Assembly: GCA_003934925.1 (NCBI GenBank)
Contig: JQIX01000053.1
Location: 1-52,605 of the forward strand
Direction of reading: 5' to 3'
Length of the DNA stretch: 52,605 nt
From: Epsilonproteobacteria bacterium (ex Lamellibrachia satsuma)
GTDB taxonomy: Bacteria; Campylobacterota; Campylobacteria; Campylobacterales; Sulfurovaceae
Each line of letters opens with the position of its first letter. Position 1 is the first letter of the stretch. The notes under the pieces are model-generated. The model was not told the origin of the DNA and searched no databases. It saw nothing but the letters and a program-made list of their open reading frames with translations. Of this stretch, positions 1-6,879 are shown in pieces. Made by a program: the position numbers and the translations under genes.

Positions 1-2
1 GT

Positions 3-164
3 GAACTTCATACACTGGCAATAGCCATGCAGGTCTTTATCTCTATACTTGATGAAATAGCTAAAATTGAAGAAGTAGTCAATAGGAATGAGGATTTAGT
101 GAGTATTATCACTGTGTTGCAGGATGTCACTCAGAAAATGCTTGGGTTTAGGTGCGAAAGTTAA
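3..164 (+). CDS. 3' fragment of a gene, probably a transposase C-terminus
   Basis: An open frame enters from the left edge and ends at TAA 162-164, giving 53 residues with no upstream start visible. The fragment is helical in character (QVFISILDEIAKIEEVVN) and ends MLGFRCES. Its stop lies inside the 22-bp terminal repeat, a common arrangement in compact insertion sequences. Transposase identity is inferred only from that position; no catalytic residues are visible. It could instead be an unrelated gene that happens to end here. Confidence 0.45.
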   Translation, partial: ELHTLAIAMQVFISILDEIAKIEEVVNRNEDLVSIITVLQDVTQKMLGFRCES

Positions 165-168
165 GTTA
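147..168 (+). repeat. terminal inverted repeat, copy 1
   Basis: A 22-bp sequence starting TTTAGGTGCGAAAG. A perfect inverted copy is at 52459-52480. It overlaps the last codons of the partial open frame at 3-164. Confidence 0.7.
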
Positions 169-210
169 GATTTAGATTTCAGTATAAGTAAAATGAATTA
201 AATAAATTTA

Positions 211-225
211 ATAAGGTATACTTAT
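211..225. promoter_or_regulatory. candidate LysR-type operator
   Basis: ATAAGGTATACTTAT is a dyad with 5-bp arms (ATAAG/CTTAT) and contains a T-N11-A core, the usual LysR-type recognition pattern. It covers the expected -35 area of the -10 box at 237-242, upstream of the LysR gene, which would suit negative autoregulation. Confidence 0.35.
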
Positions 226-236
226 GAATAGTTAAG

Positions 237-242
237 TATAAT
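237..242 (+). promoter_or_regulatory. -10 box of the LysR gene
   Basis: TATAAT about 50 bases before the ATG at 295, in very AT-rich DNA. There is no clear -35, as is usual for Campylobacterota sigma-70 promoters. Confidence 0.5.
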
Positions 243-294
243 TTGATACAATAACAATAGTTAAATTTTTATATATTAAAAATAAGGAAACAAA

Positions 295-1197
295 ATGTTA
301 AAGGATTTTGTAAAACTGGAAACTTTTTTAACCGTGGCGCGTGAAAGAAGTTTTTCCAAAGCATCAGCCAAGTTGGGAATATCCCAGCCTGCAGTAACGC
401 AGCAGATCAAATTTATAGAAAAATATCTTGGATGCAAGATTATCGAACGTAAAAAGAACGGTATCAAACTTACCGCTGAAGGTGAAGAGCTTTATAAGAT
501 TGCAATGAGATTGGAAAAAGAGATCCATGCATCTGAAAAAGATATACTGAAGATCATTAATAAAGAGATGACATTCAGACTGGGAGCATCATATACCATA
601 GGAACCTATGTTATTCCCGGTGAGTGTCTTAACGCAATGAGCAAGGCGATCAATAATGATGTAAATTTGAGTATTGATCTCAGTGCCGCTATTGTACAAA
701 AAATTAAAGACAGAAAGTTGGATGTCGGGCTTATAGAGTCACCTGTTATGGATAATGATCTGATCTATAGAGAGTGGCTGGAAGATGAACTCGTTCTTGT
801 AAGCAATGTGCCTATCCCTAAAATCGTTAAAACAGAAGAACTCTATGATTATAGATGGATCTGCCGTGAAGAGGCATCCCATACAAGACGCGTCGTAGGT
901 GAGGTTTTTGAGGAACTTGGGGTATCTTGTAAAAGTTTTGATGTTCTTTCTGAAGTAAGTAATACGACGGCAGTATTGCAAACGATAAAAAGAAGTAAAA
1001 AAGATGTAAGTAAGCCGGTGGTTTCTATTATCTCAAAATATGCAATTGCAGACGAGGTAGCCGCAGGAGAACTTTTTGAAGCACGGTTGAGAGGATTTAC
1101 AATGACACGTAAATTTTACATTGTCTACTCCAAAGAGAATAAGCATAATGCATATGTAGACAATGTAGTAGATTATATCCTGGCTGGGCAATGCTAA
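295..1197 (+). CDS. LysR-family transcriptional regulator
   Basis: A 300-residue protein of standard LysR length. The N-terminus (about residues 5-62) is a winged helix-turn-helix with the family pattern FLTVARERSFSKAS and LGISQPAVTQQI. A substrate-binding domain of the periplasmic-binding fold follows from about residue 90. The start ATG is preceded by AAGGAAACAAA, a good ribosome binding site. The gene is isolated between an IS end and a convergent operon, so its target cannot be read from context. A possible operator at 211-225 suggests autoregulation. Epsilonproteobacterial LysR proteins of this type are sometimes selenium- or sulfur-metabolism regulators, but nothing here shows the ligand. 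Confidence 0.9.
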   Translation: MLKDFVKLETFLTVARERSFSKASAKLGISQPAVTQQIKFIEKYLGCKIIERKKNGIKLTAEGEELYKIAMRLEKEIHASEKDILKIINKEMTFRLGASYTIGTYVIPGECLNAMSKAINNDVNLSIDLSAAIVQKIKDRKLDVGLIESPVMDNDLIYREWLEDELVLVSNVPIPKIVKTEELYDYRWICREEASHTRRVVGEVFEELGVSCKSFDVLSEVSNTTAVLQTIKRSKKDVSKPVVSIISKYAIADEVAAGELFEARLRGFTMTRKFYIVYSKENKHNAYVDNVVDYILAGQC

Positions 1198-1206
1198 GGG
1201 GAATTC

Positions 1207-1647
1207 TTATTTCTTTTTTTTGAGAAGCTTTTTATTCTCCGGATTATTAAGTAAGGCTTCCATTGAATTTTTGCTAGCTTTTTTTACACTGACTGGATTA
1301 GCGAGATTAATCACAATGGGATGATCATCTACAAAGAGTTGTTTGATCGCAAGTAGCGGAACGGTTACTGTTGAGCCAAAATTTTCATTTCCAAATCCTG
1401 CTTCAAAAGAGAAATATCCCTCTTCAAGTTTTGCGGTTTCATAAGTATATCCGCTTAAAATGAACAGTACGGTCTCATTGAATGTTTTTCTTATCTCTAA
1501 AGGAAGTTCCGGATCAAAGTTAATATACTTTACTTCACAGGCAAGTGCGAACTCCTGGTTCCTGCTAAACAGGTAGTCAATTGTTTTTACTATATGTTCT
1601 TCTATCAGCGCCCTGTATTCCGGTGTCTGAAAAAGGTTGATCGTCAT
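1207..1647 (-). CDS. conserved protein, possibly SspB-like
   Basis: A 146-residue soluble protein, last gene of the minus-strand run that starts with lnt. The ATG has an AAGGGAAG ribosome binding site. No enzyme motif is visible. The stretch at residues 81-113 (FSFEAGFG ... VTVPLLAIKQLFVDD) has the beta-strand pattern and the VPxxAIKxxF signature I associate with SspB, the ClpXP adaptor of alphaproteobacteria. An acidic middle and a Lys-rich tail (LLKKKK) follow the core. The SspB resemblance is my own pattern match and remote. A plain uncharacterised epsilonproteobacterial family is the alternative. It ends 9 bases from the end of the convergent LysR gene. Confidence 0.7.
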   Translation of the reverse strand: MTINLFQTPEYRALIEEHIVKTIDYLFSRNQEFALACEVKYINFDPELPLEIRKTFNETVLFILSGYTYETAKLEEGYFSFEAGFGNENFGSTVTVPLLAIKQLFVDDHPIVINLANPVSVKKASKNSMEALLNNPENKKLLKKKK

Positions 1648-1669
1648 TGCTTCCCTTTATAATTATTTT

Positions 1670-2260
1670 CTATTTTTGGATCGTGAAATGTTTTAGAATC
1701 TTAAATCCTATCATAGCATTCATTAAAGCTACGTGTGTATAGTTTTTAAGCTCCTCTTTTGCAATATCTTTTTTCTGAAGAAAGCTTTTGGCAAGCAACT
1801 TTGCTCTCATGGTACCTTCAAGGAGGGGCCGGGCTGGTGTGAACCATTGTTCTCCGTCATAAAAAGCAATATTCGCAATAGTCGTATCCGTTAAATAGCC
1901 CTCTTTTTCTATAATGATCTCATCCATATTGTCTTCTTTGCTAAGCAGGCTATTCAGCCCCTTTCTGTCGGCATATTTGTAATCGTATTGAATATTTGAA
2001 GTAACGATCTTTAATCGATGTATCTCTTTGGGTGTGTAAGGAAAGTATTCAATTGAGCGAATGTGCTCATTATATAAAATACGACAGCGATAGAGCCCTT
2101 CAGAAGGTGGTTCAATAAAAGAAGCAAGGTCAAGGCTTCTGGTTGAACCAAAAAGGGCCTTTCTGCTCCTATCGAAGCGTGTCTGATGATAAGAGAGATT
2201 GCATGTCATTGCATCCTCTATTCTTATGGTTTCCAAAAGAAGTAATGAACTATCAGACAA
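1670..2260 (-). CDS. class IV aminotransferase, PabC-like (aminodeoxychorismate lyase)
   Basis: A 196-residue PLP enzyme of the branched-chain aminotransferase/aminodeoxychorismate lyase fold. It would release 4-aminobenzoate for folate synthesis. Family signs are LLLLETIRIED at the N-terminus, NLSYHQTRFDRSRK around residue 21, a lysine candidate for PLP in DYKYADRK (Lys95), and the late motif EGYLTDTTIANIAF followed by TPARPLLEGTMRAKLL. The start is TTG, 9 bases after cysK. It is shorter than E. coli PabC (about 270 residues), but short forms are usual for this subgroup. Substrate is inferred; a D-amino acid aminotransferase is less likely at this length. Confidence 0.75.
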   Translation of the reverse strand: MSDSSLLLLETIRIEDAMTCNLSYHQTRFDRSRKALFGSTRSLDLASFIEPPSEGLYRCRILYNEHIRSIEYFPYTPKEIHRLKIVTSNIQYDYKYADRKGLNSLLSKEDNMDEIIIEKEGYLTDTTIANIAFYDGEQWFTPARPLLEGTMRAKLLAKSFLQKKDIAKEELKNYTHVALMNAMIGFKILKHFTIQK

Positions 2261-2269
2261 GAGATGAGC

Positions 2270-3190
2270 CTATGTATTGAAAAGTTCAGTAGAGAGATAC
2301 CGTTCAGCAGTATCACAGAGGATCGTAACGATCGTTTTGCCTTTGTTCTCGGGTTTTAAAGCAGTCTGATAAGCAGCATGAAGATTAGCCCCGGCAGAGA
2401 TACCTACAAGCAAACCTTCTTCTTTTGCTACTTTCCTTGCCATTGCGAAAGCGTCACTATCCTTCACTGCGATGGTTTCATCGTAGATGGAAGTGTTGAG
2501 AATATCGGGGATAAATCCTGCTCCAATCCCCTGTATTTTGTGCGGTCCGGCAGCTCCTCCGCTCAATACCGCTGATGTCGCAGGTTCAACGGCTATAGAT
2601 ACCATAGAAGGAATTTCCTCTTTAAGCGCTTCTGAAGTACCAGTAAGTGTACCGCCTGTTCCTACGGCCGCGATAAAAATATCTACATTTCCTTTGGTAT
2701 CTTTGAGGATTTCAACGGCAGTGGTCTTTCTATGGATATCAGGATTATCAGGATTTTGAAACTGATGGAGAATAACAGCATCATTCAATTCTTTCTCCAA
2801 TGCCTGTGCTTTTTCTATGGACCCGTTCATTCCCCTGGAAGCAGGAGTGAGTACAAGTTCTGCTCCCAGGTAGGTAAGCAGTTTTTGTCTCTCTATACTC
2901 ATGGAGTCTGGCATGGTGAGAATCAGTTTCAGTCCTTTTGCAGCACAAATAGCTGCAAGTCCTATGCCTGTATTGCCGCTTGTCGGTTCTATGATCGTAG
3001 TATTTTTAGCGATCTTTCCGGACTCAATGGCTTTATTGACCATGTTGAATGCGATTCTGTCTTTCACGGAAGAAGTAGGATTCATAAATTCGCATTTCCC
3101 TAAAATAGTCGTACCGGTTTCATTTGAAAGTGAGTTTATTTTTACCAAAGGGGTATTTCCTATAAGCTCTTCAATATTGTTTGCGATCAT
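2270..3190 (-). CDS. cysK: cysteine synthase A (O-acetylserine sulfhydrylase)
   Basis: A 306-residue fold-type II PLP enzyme that makes cysteine from O-acetylserine and sulfide in the cytoplasm. The PLP lysine is Lys43 in SSVKDRIAF. The substrate loop PTSGNTGIGLA is at residues 69-79, and the phosphate-binding GTGGTLTG follows near residue 178. The usual NPGGSVKDR reads NPTSSVKDR here, a common epsilonproteobacterial variant. Length matches CysK rather than the longer cystathionine beta-synthase. It has its own -10 box at 3216-3221, so it can be transcribed apart from the upstream carbonic anhydrase and pyrC. Confidence 0.93.
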   Translation of the reverse strand: MIANNIEELIGNTPLVKINSLSNETGTTILGKCEFMNPTSSVKDRIAFNMVNKAIESGKIAKNTTIIEPTSGNTGIGLAAICAAKGLKLILTMPDSMSIERQKLLTYLGAELVLTPASRGMNGSIEKAQALEKELNDAVILHQFQNPDNPDIHRKTTAVEILKDTKGNVDIFIAAVGTGGTLTGTSEALKEEIPSMVSIAVEPATSAVLSGGAAGPHKIQGIGAGFIPDILNTSIYDETIAVKDSDAFAMARKVAKEEGLLVGISAGANLHAAYQTALKPENKGKTIVTILCDTAERYLSTELFNT

Positions 3191-3215
3191 TTACTCTCCT
3201 TATTTATTATTTTAC

Positions 3216-3221
3216 ATTATA
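3216..3221 (-). promoter_or_regulatory. -10 box of cysK
   Basis: TATAAT on the minus strand (AGTATAATG), 25 bases before the cysK ATG and just past the carbonic anhydrase stop. An AAGGAGAG ribosome binding site follows. Confidence 0.5.
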
Positions 3222-3229
3222 CTATTTTA

Positions 3230-3874
3230 TCACTTTTGGCTCAGTGGTTTAAATTCATAATTTTCGTCATCATAATATTCGATTGCACCGTTTTCAATAT
3301 CATAATGCCAGCCATGGAGATGCAATGTTCCTTCTTCGACTCTTTTTATCACACCGGGGTAAGTTAAAAGATTATCGATCTGATAAATGACTGAGATTTT
3401 TTCTGTATAGCGAAGCATAGTCTCTTTATCAGCATTTTTATATGCAAGAAGACTTATTTTTTTTGCCTCCTCCCCCAATTTCAGCCATTTAACGGTGTGG
3501 ATATTTTCAGGTGTTTCCTTGATATCTTTAAACAGTGTGGCAATGGCACCGCAGTGTGAATGCCCGCATACAATAATGTCGGAAACTTCCAAAACACTTA
3601 CTGCATACTCTATGGCTGATGCAGTGGCATGATAATTTGCCTCAGGATTATACGGTGCGACAAAATTTCCTATGTTCCTTACGATAAAGAGATCTCCCGG
3701 CTTACTTCCTGTGATCAGGGCAGGCATAACCCGTGAATCGCTGCACCCGATAAAAAGAGCCTTGGGATTCTGGCCTTCCGAAACCAGTTTTTTAAAACGT
3801 TCTTCACTTTTCTTAAATTTTATTTTTTGAAAGGCGTCATGTCCTTTTTCGAATTCATGAAGACGATTATCCAT
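3230..3874 (-). CDS. beta-class carbonic anhydrase
   Basis: A 214-residue zinc enzyme interconverting CO2 and bicarbonate. The zinc ligands are Cys44 (GCSDSRVMP), His105 and Cys108 (GHSHCGA), and the Asp46-Arg48 dyad that gates the active site is present. No signal peptide is seen, so it should act in the cytoplasm. Its reading frame overlaps the end of pyrC by 8 bases. That pairing makes sense chemically, because bicarbonate feeds carbamoyl phosphate and so pyrimidine synthesis. In an autotroph using the reductive TCA cycle it would also supply the carboxylases. That last point is inference. Confidence 0.92.
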   Translation of the reverse strand: MDNRLHEFEKGHDAFQKIKFKKSEERFKKLVSEGQNPKALFIGCSDSRVMPALITGSKPGDLFIVRNIGNFVAPYNPEANYHATASAIEYAVSVLEVSDIIVCGHSHCGAIATLFKDIKETPENIHTVKWLKLGEEAKKISLLAYKNADKETMLRYTEKISVIYQIDNLLTYPGVIKRVEEGTLHLHGWHYDIENGAIEYYDDENYEFKPLSQK

Positions 3875-4886
3875 CTATGATCTCCTTGACAGAATAAGAC
3901 AGTTCTTCACCTGCATACATAGGTACCACCCCATTATATTCAGCAGGCACTTTAAAACTTTTTTTCTCTAAAATGACTTTTTTATAGATAGGTGTTACAC
4001 CATAAATTCTTTGTGCATTTCCAGAAATAAAAGCCTGTAGGTTTTCAAAAGAAGTATTGTTTTTTTCAAAAAGTTCAGTGAGTACCTGCAGGGCAATAGG
4101 TGCGGTAAATACACCTGCTGCACAGCCGCATGCCTCTTTGGCATGTTTGGGATGCGGTGCAGAGTCTGAGCCGAACATCACTTTTGGATGTGCATTCAGA
4201 GCAACTTTCAGCAGGGCTTCCCTGTCTTCGGGCCGTTTGGCTATAGGTTTGCAAAATAGGTGAGGCTGAAGCATACCGCCTGCCACATCATCAAGAGTGA
4301 TGAGCAGATGATGTATGGTGATCGTTGCATAAAGATTGTCAAATCTGTCCAATGCCTCGATGCTCTCTTTGGTCGTGATATGTTCCATGATGATCTTGAG
4401 TTTGGGAAATGCAGATGCAAGCTTTTCATAGATAGAAACAAATTCTGCCTCTCTATCCATGACAAAGCCATTGGTTTCACCATGAACGCAAAGGGGAATA
4501 TCCAGTTCAGCCATTGCCGAGAGCGCAGGGCGCAACTCTTCCACATCAAAACCGCTTACACCTCCTTCAGAGTTTGTCGTGATACCAGCAGGGTAAAGTT
4601 TGATCGCAGTAATCTCATTGCGTACAGACTCTAAAAAAGTTTTATCGTAATCAGGTTTGAAAAAAAGTGTCATGTAGGGAGTAAAGTTTTCATTTCCTAT
4701 AGCATCTATAATACGATCTTTGTAGGCGACAACATCTTCTTTGTTGCTGACCGGAGGAACAAGGTTGGGCATAATGACCGCCCCTGAAAAAGTGTGGGCA
4801 CTTGCCTGGGCAATATTGTGAAGCATCTCTCCATCGCGGAGGTGAAGGTGCATATCAAGCGGTGATAGGAGCGTAAGTTCCATCAA
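3867..4886 (-). CDS. pyrC: dihydroorotase
   Basis: A 339-residue class II (PyrC-type) dihydroorotase, which closes carbamoyl aspartate to dihydroorotate in pyrimidine synthesis. The metal-binding DMHLHLRDG is at residues 11-19 (His13, His15). The carbamylated lysine is Lys96 in TAIKLYPAG. Further ligands are His135, His169 (IMEHITT) and Asp241 (FGSDSAPHP). The start is ATG-ATG at 4886/4883, and the frame overlaps the end of yidD by about 30 bases, so translational coupling is likely. Confidence 0.95.
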   Translation of the reverse strand: MMELTLLSPLDMHLHLRDGEMLHNIAQASAHTFSGAVIMPNLVPPVSNKEDVVAYKDRIIDAIGNENFTPYMTLFFKPDYDKTFLESVRNEITAIKLYPAGITTNSEGGVSGFDVEELRPALSAMAELDIPLCVHGETNGFVMDREAEFVSIYEKLASAFPKLKIIMEHITTKESIEALDRFDNLYATITIHHLLITLDDVAGGMLQPHLFCKPIAKRPEDREALLKVALNAHPKVMFGSDSAPHPKHAKEACGCAAGVFTAPIALQVLTELFEKNNTSFENLQAFISGNAQRIYGVTPIYKKVILEKKSFKVPAEYNGVVPMYAGEELSYSVKEIIDG

Positions 4887-5217
4887 AATCCTTTAAAACA
4901 TAATAGTGGGTTTCATCTTTTGGCACAAGCCAATACAGTATTTTGATTCTGCCATAAAATGTATTAGATTTGCGTAAAGAGATCCTTTTTGGCGGACTGT
5001 AGCAGATGACAGGATAGTCTATGCCGCCGGGAAAAAGCTGATTACAGCGCAAAATACGCAGAGAACTTTCCCAAAGTGCTTTATGCGGTACATTGAACTC
5101 GAACTGCCATTTGGCATATTCGGAACAGGTAGGATAGTAGCGGCAGTTTGCCGGCAGCATACGCGAAATATACTGATAACCTTTAATGGGAACTGTCCAA
5201 AATTTTTTTGTATCTAT
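4855..5217 (-). CDS. yidD: membrane protein insertion efficiency factor YidD, probable ATA start
   Basis: A YidD (DUF37) protein, a small cytoplasmic-face factor that helps YidC-dependent membrane insertion. The hallmark [11 protein letters not shown] and the downstream GGIDYP region are present. The first ATG (5160, [10 protein letters not shown]) would cut off the conserved amphipathic start [14 protein letters not shown], which is encoded in frame upstream. No ATG, GTG or TTG lies upstream in that frame. An ATA at 5217-5215 is preceded by AAGGAT at good distance and overlaps the lnt stop codon (ATAG). I therefore place the start there (120 residues). The alternatives are the 101-residue form or an A/G sequence error in an ATG. 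Confidence 0.82.
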   Translation of the reverse strand: MDTKKFWTVPIKGYQYISRMLPANCRYYPTCSEYAKWQFEFNVPHKALWESSLRILRCNQLFPGGIDYPVICYSPPKRISLRKSNTFYGRIKILYWLVPKDETHYYVLKDFDGTYAPITA

Positions 5218-6578
5218 TTTTGTATCCTTACTATGCCGTTCATGATGATATAGGATTCAGCCATATTCACACTGTGGTAAATGGTTGTACCGTACTTTTT
5301 ATTGTAATATTGTAACAGAAGTTTTTGCAAAGTAGGTTCGATGGAAGGGATGAACCAGCCATTGTTACTGAGTACTATCATGTTTTTGGGCCTGCCTTCG
5401 TAAAGTTTTTCACTTGTTGCTTCAAAGCAGATGGCATTTCGATAGCTCACTCCGTTTATTTTATAATCAGTGATCTTCTTGCTTGCTTTATAGTCTACTG
5501 CACCGTCATAAAACACTTTATTGACCCAGTTGCTTAAAAAGTCGGGCAGGGGATTACTCTCTCCAAAAGGAACCAGTACGACCTTGTTCGCAATGTTCAC
5601 TTTATTGTTAGTAAAGATGTAGGTAGAGTTGCGCGGTGTTTTTCCGTCCCAGTATAGGCCTCCCGTAACAATGCTTGTCTTTTTGGCTTTTTGCAGTAAT
5701 TTTTTCATAAGCATCTGTGAATGCTTAAGAAAAACAGGAAAGACTGATTCAGGCAAAATAATGAGTGTTTTGTTCGTATCTATTGCCCTGTCGATCGTTT
5801 TAAAAAGCAGATCGAACTGTTTTTTGTGCAACGTTTTATTCCATTTGTCTTCAACGGAAGTATGGGTTGTGACGATCTGTATGTCTGAGGGAATATTTGG
5901 TATCGAAGTAGCAACAGGCTGGTAGGCAAGTATGATGAAAAAGAGATAGAGAAACTGCTTTTTCCAGATAGATAGGACAATCGCAAATAAAATAATGCAA
6001 AATTGCCATTTTTCAATACCAAGATAACTTTCTATGAATATGAGTTCGGGTTTGAACCAGTCAAAACCGAAAGGGTGGATGTAACTTAATCCTAAAAGCC
6101 CGAGAGCTTTTAGGATCAAAGTGAAGAGTGAAGAGTGAAGAGTGAAGAGTGATTGTATGCGTTGCTGTGCAACGCTTTTTGTTTTAGGAGCAGGGACTTT
6201 AGCTCCGTTTGCAGGTTGTGTTGTCCTCATCCCGACAAACTCTGCGATCCAGGCAATGATCCAAAACAGTATTCCATAGATTAAAGCCACAAAGAAAATA
6301 ACAAACGGGATGGCCCATATCATGTTGTAGTGCATGAAACTCAACCCTATCCACCAGAACCAAAACAGGCCTATGAAAAAACCGGAAAAGAACCAGACCT
6401 TTCTGTTTTCCTGAAGCAAGAGATAGAGTGAAGCAAGTCCCAATATAGTGTTGATAAGAGGGTAGGAGAATCCCCAATGATCCAGGTAAATGAAGGCAGA
6501 ACCCAAAAGAGCGATCAAAAAGCCTCTTGTTAGTACAAAGGTGCTAAAATATCTACGAAAATTTAAAATTTTACTCAA
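5214..6578 (-). CDS. lnt: apolipoprotein N-acyltransferase
   Basis: A multi-pass inner-membrane enzyme that adds the third acyl chain to lipoproteins. Hydrophobic segments fill the first half, and a nitrilase-like periplasmic domain follows with Glu in ILPESVFP, Lys in NKVVLVPFGE and Cys in NAICFEATSE as the catalytic triad. I choose the TTG at 6578-6576 (454 residues), preceded by AGGA. An ATG at 6638 would lie inside yajC. Between the early and middle membrane segments, about 30 residues (SVAQQRIQSLFTLHSSLFTL and neighbours) are encoded by a heptad-hairpin repeat at 6121-6175, inserted in frame. The lipoproteins encoded at 33864 and 39744 are potential substrates. Confidence 0.9.
   Translation of the reverse strand: MSKILNFRRYFSTFVLTRGFLIALLGSAFIYLDHWGFSYPLINTILGLASLYLLLQENRKVWFFSGFFIGLFWFWWIGLSFMHYNMIWAIPFVIFFVALIYGILFWIIAWIAEFVGMRTTQPANGAKVPAPKTKSVAQQRIQSLFTLHSSLFTLILKALGLLGLSYIHPFGFDWFKPELIFIESYLGIEKWQFCIILFAIVLSIWKKQFLYLFFIILAYQPVATSIPNIPSDIQIVTTHTSVEDKWNKTLHKKQFDLLFKTIDRAIDTNKTLIILPESVFPVFLKHSQMLMKKLLQKAKKTSIVTGGLYWDGKTPRNSTYIFTNNKVNIANKVVLVPFGESNPLPDFLSNWVNKVFYDGAVDYKASKKITDYKINGVSYRNAICFEATSEKLYEGRPKNMIVLSNNGWFIPSIEPTLQKLLLQYYNKKYGTTIYHSVNMAESYIIMNGIVRIQK
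6121..6175 (+). repeat. heptad-hairpin repeat H1, inside lnt
   Basis: Four copies of GTGAAGA (6121-6148), then GTGATTG and a perfect 7-bp hairpin GCGTTGC-tgt-GCAACGC (6159-6175). It lies in the antisense orientation within the lnt coding frame, so lnt reads the pyrimidine strand, which has no stop codon in any frame. Confidence 0.85.
6545..6550 (+). promoter_or_regulatory. candidate -10 box of yajC-secDF
   Basis: TGCTAAAAT, an extended-type -10, 38 bases before the yajC ATG and inside the 5' part of lnt. Divergent lnt leaves no free promoter space, so any yajC promoter must lie in lnt. Confidence 0.35.
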
Positions 6579-6580
6579 AA

Positions 6581-6588
6581 GGATTCCT
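6581..6588. promoter_or_regulatory. palindromic ribosome binding site shared by yajC and lnt
   Basis: The sequence AGGATTCCT here reads AGGAATCCT on the other strand. On plus it gives AAGGA before the yajC ATG (6589); on minus it gives AGGA before the proposed lnt TTG (6578). The two start codons are only 10 bases apart. Confidence 0.5.
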
Positions 6589-6879
6589 ATGGGAGCAGAA
6601 CAAAGCAGTGTGATCGGATCATTTTTACCACTGATCATTCTATTCGCAATTTTCTATTTCTTGATTATCAGACCGCAGCAAAAACAGCAGAAAGCGCATA
6701 AAGAGATGCTTGGAAGTCTTGCAAAAGGTGACAAGATCATTACCAGTGGCGGACTTATCGCTACGATTGTTAAATCTGAAGATGATTTTATCAAAATCAA
6801 ATTAAATGACGACACTATTGTAAAGCTAGATAAAGCTTTTGTTGCAAAAAAGGTTGAATCAGGTAATGAAAACGCTTAA
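6589..6879 (+). CDS. yajC: preprotein translocase subunit YajC
   Basis: A 96-residue single-pass inner-membrane protein, part of the holotranslocon with SecDF. The membrane segment FLPLIILFAIFYFLIIRPQQ, followed by QKQQKAHKEM, is diagnostic. The domain after it carries the family pattern LAKGDKIITSGGLIATI. The start ATG at 6589 has AAAAGGATTCC before it; a longer in-frame form from 6490 would run through lnt and is not supported. It overlaps the start of secD by 14 bases. Confidence 0.93.
   Translation: MGAEQSSVIGSFLPLIILFAIFYFLIIRPQQKQQKAHKEMLGSLAKGDKIITSGGLIATIVKSEDDFIKIKLNDDTIVKLDKAFVAKKVESGNENA

Larger units (their letters stand above)
1..168 (+). mobile_element. right end of a probable insertion sequence
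   Basis: The first 168 bases carry the end of an open frame (3-164) that stops inside a 22-bp sequence at 147-168, beginning TTTAGGTGCG. The same 22 bp occurs once more, inverted, at 52459-52480 near the other end of the window. Sequence on the outer side of the two copies differs, which is what the left and right ends of one element with terminal inverted repeats would show. I infer that the window (or contig) breaks inside copies of an IS at both ends. The IS family is not recognised. Confidence 0.6.

Noticed and set aside
6159-6185. GC hairpin followed by TTTTT, like a rho-independent terminator
   Set aside because: It lies antisense within the lnt coding frame and is the hairpin of a dispersed repeat; the other copies have no consistent T-run.
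6108-6189. Direct repeat TTTTAGGA on both sides of the lnt insertion as a target duplication
   Set aside because: The copies are 74 bases apart, not a multiple of three, so a simple insertion with this duplication would have broken the lnt frame.
6490-6588. Longer YajC start at 6490
   Set aside because: The extension lies entirely within lnt on the other strand and adds basic residues not found in the family; the ATG at 6589 has a good ribosome binding site.
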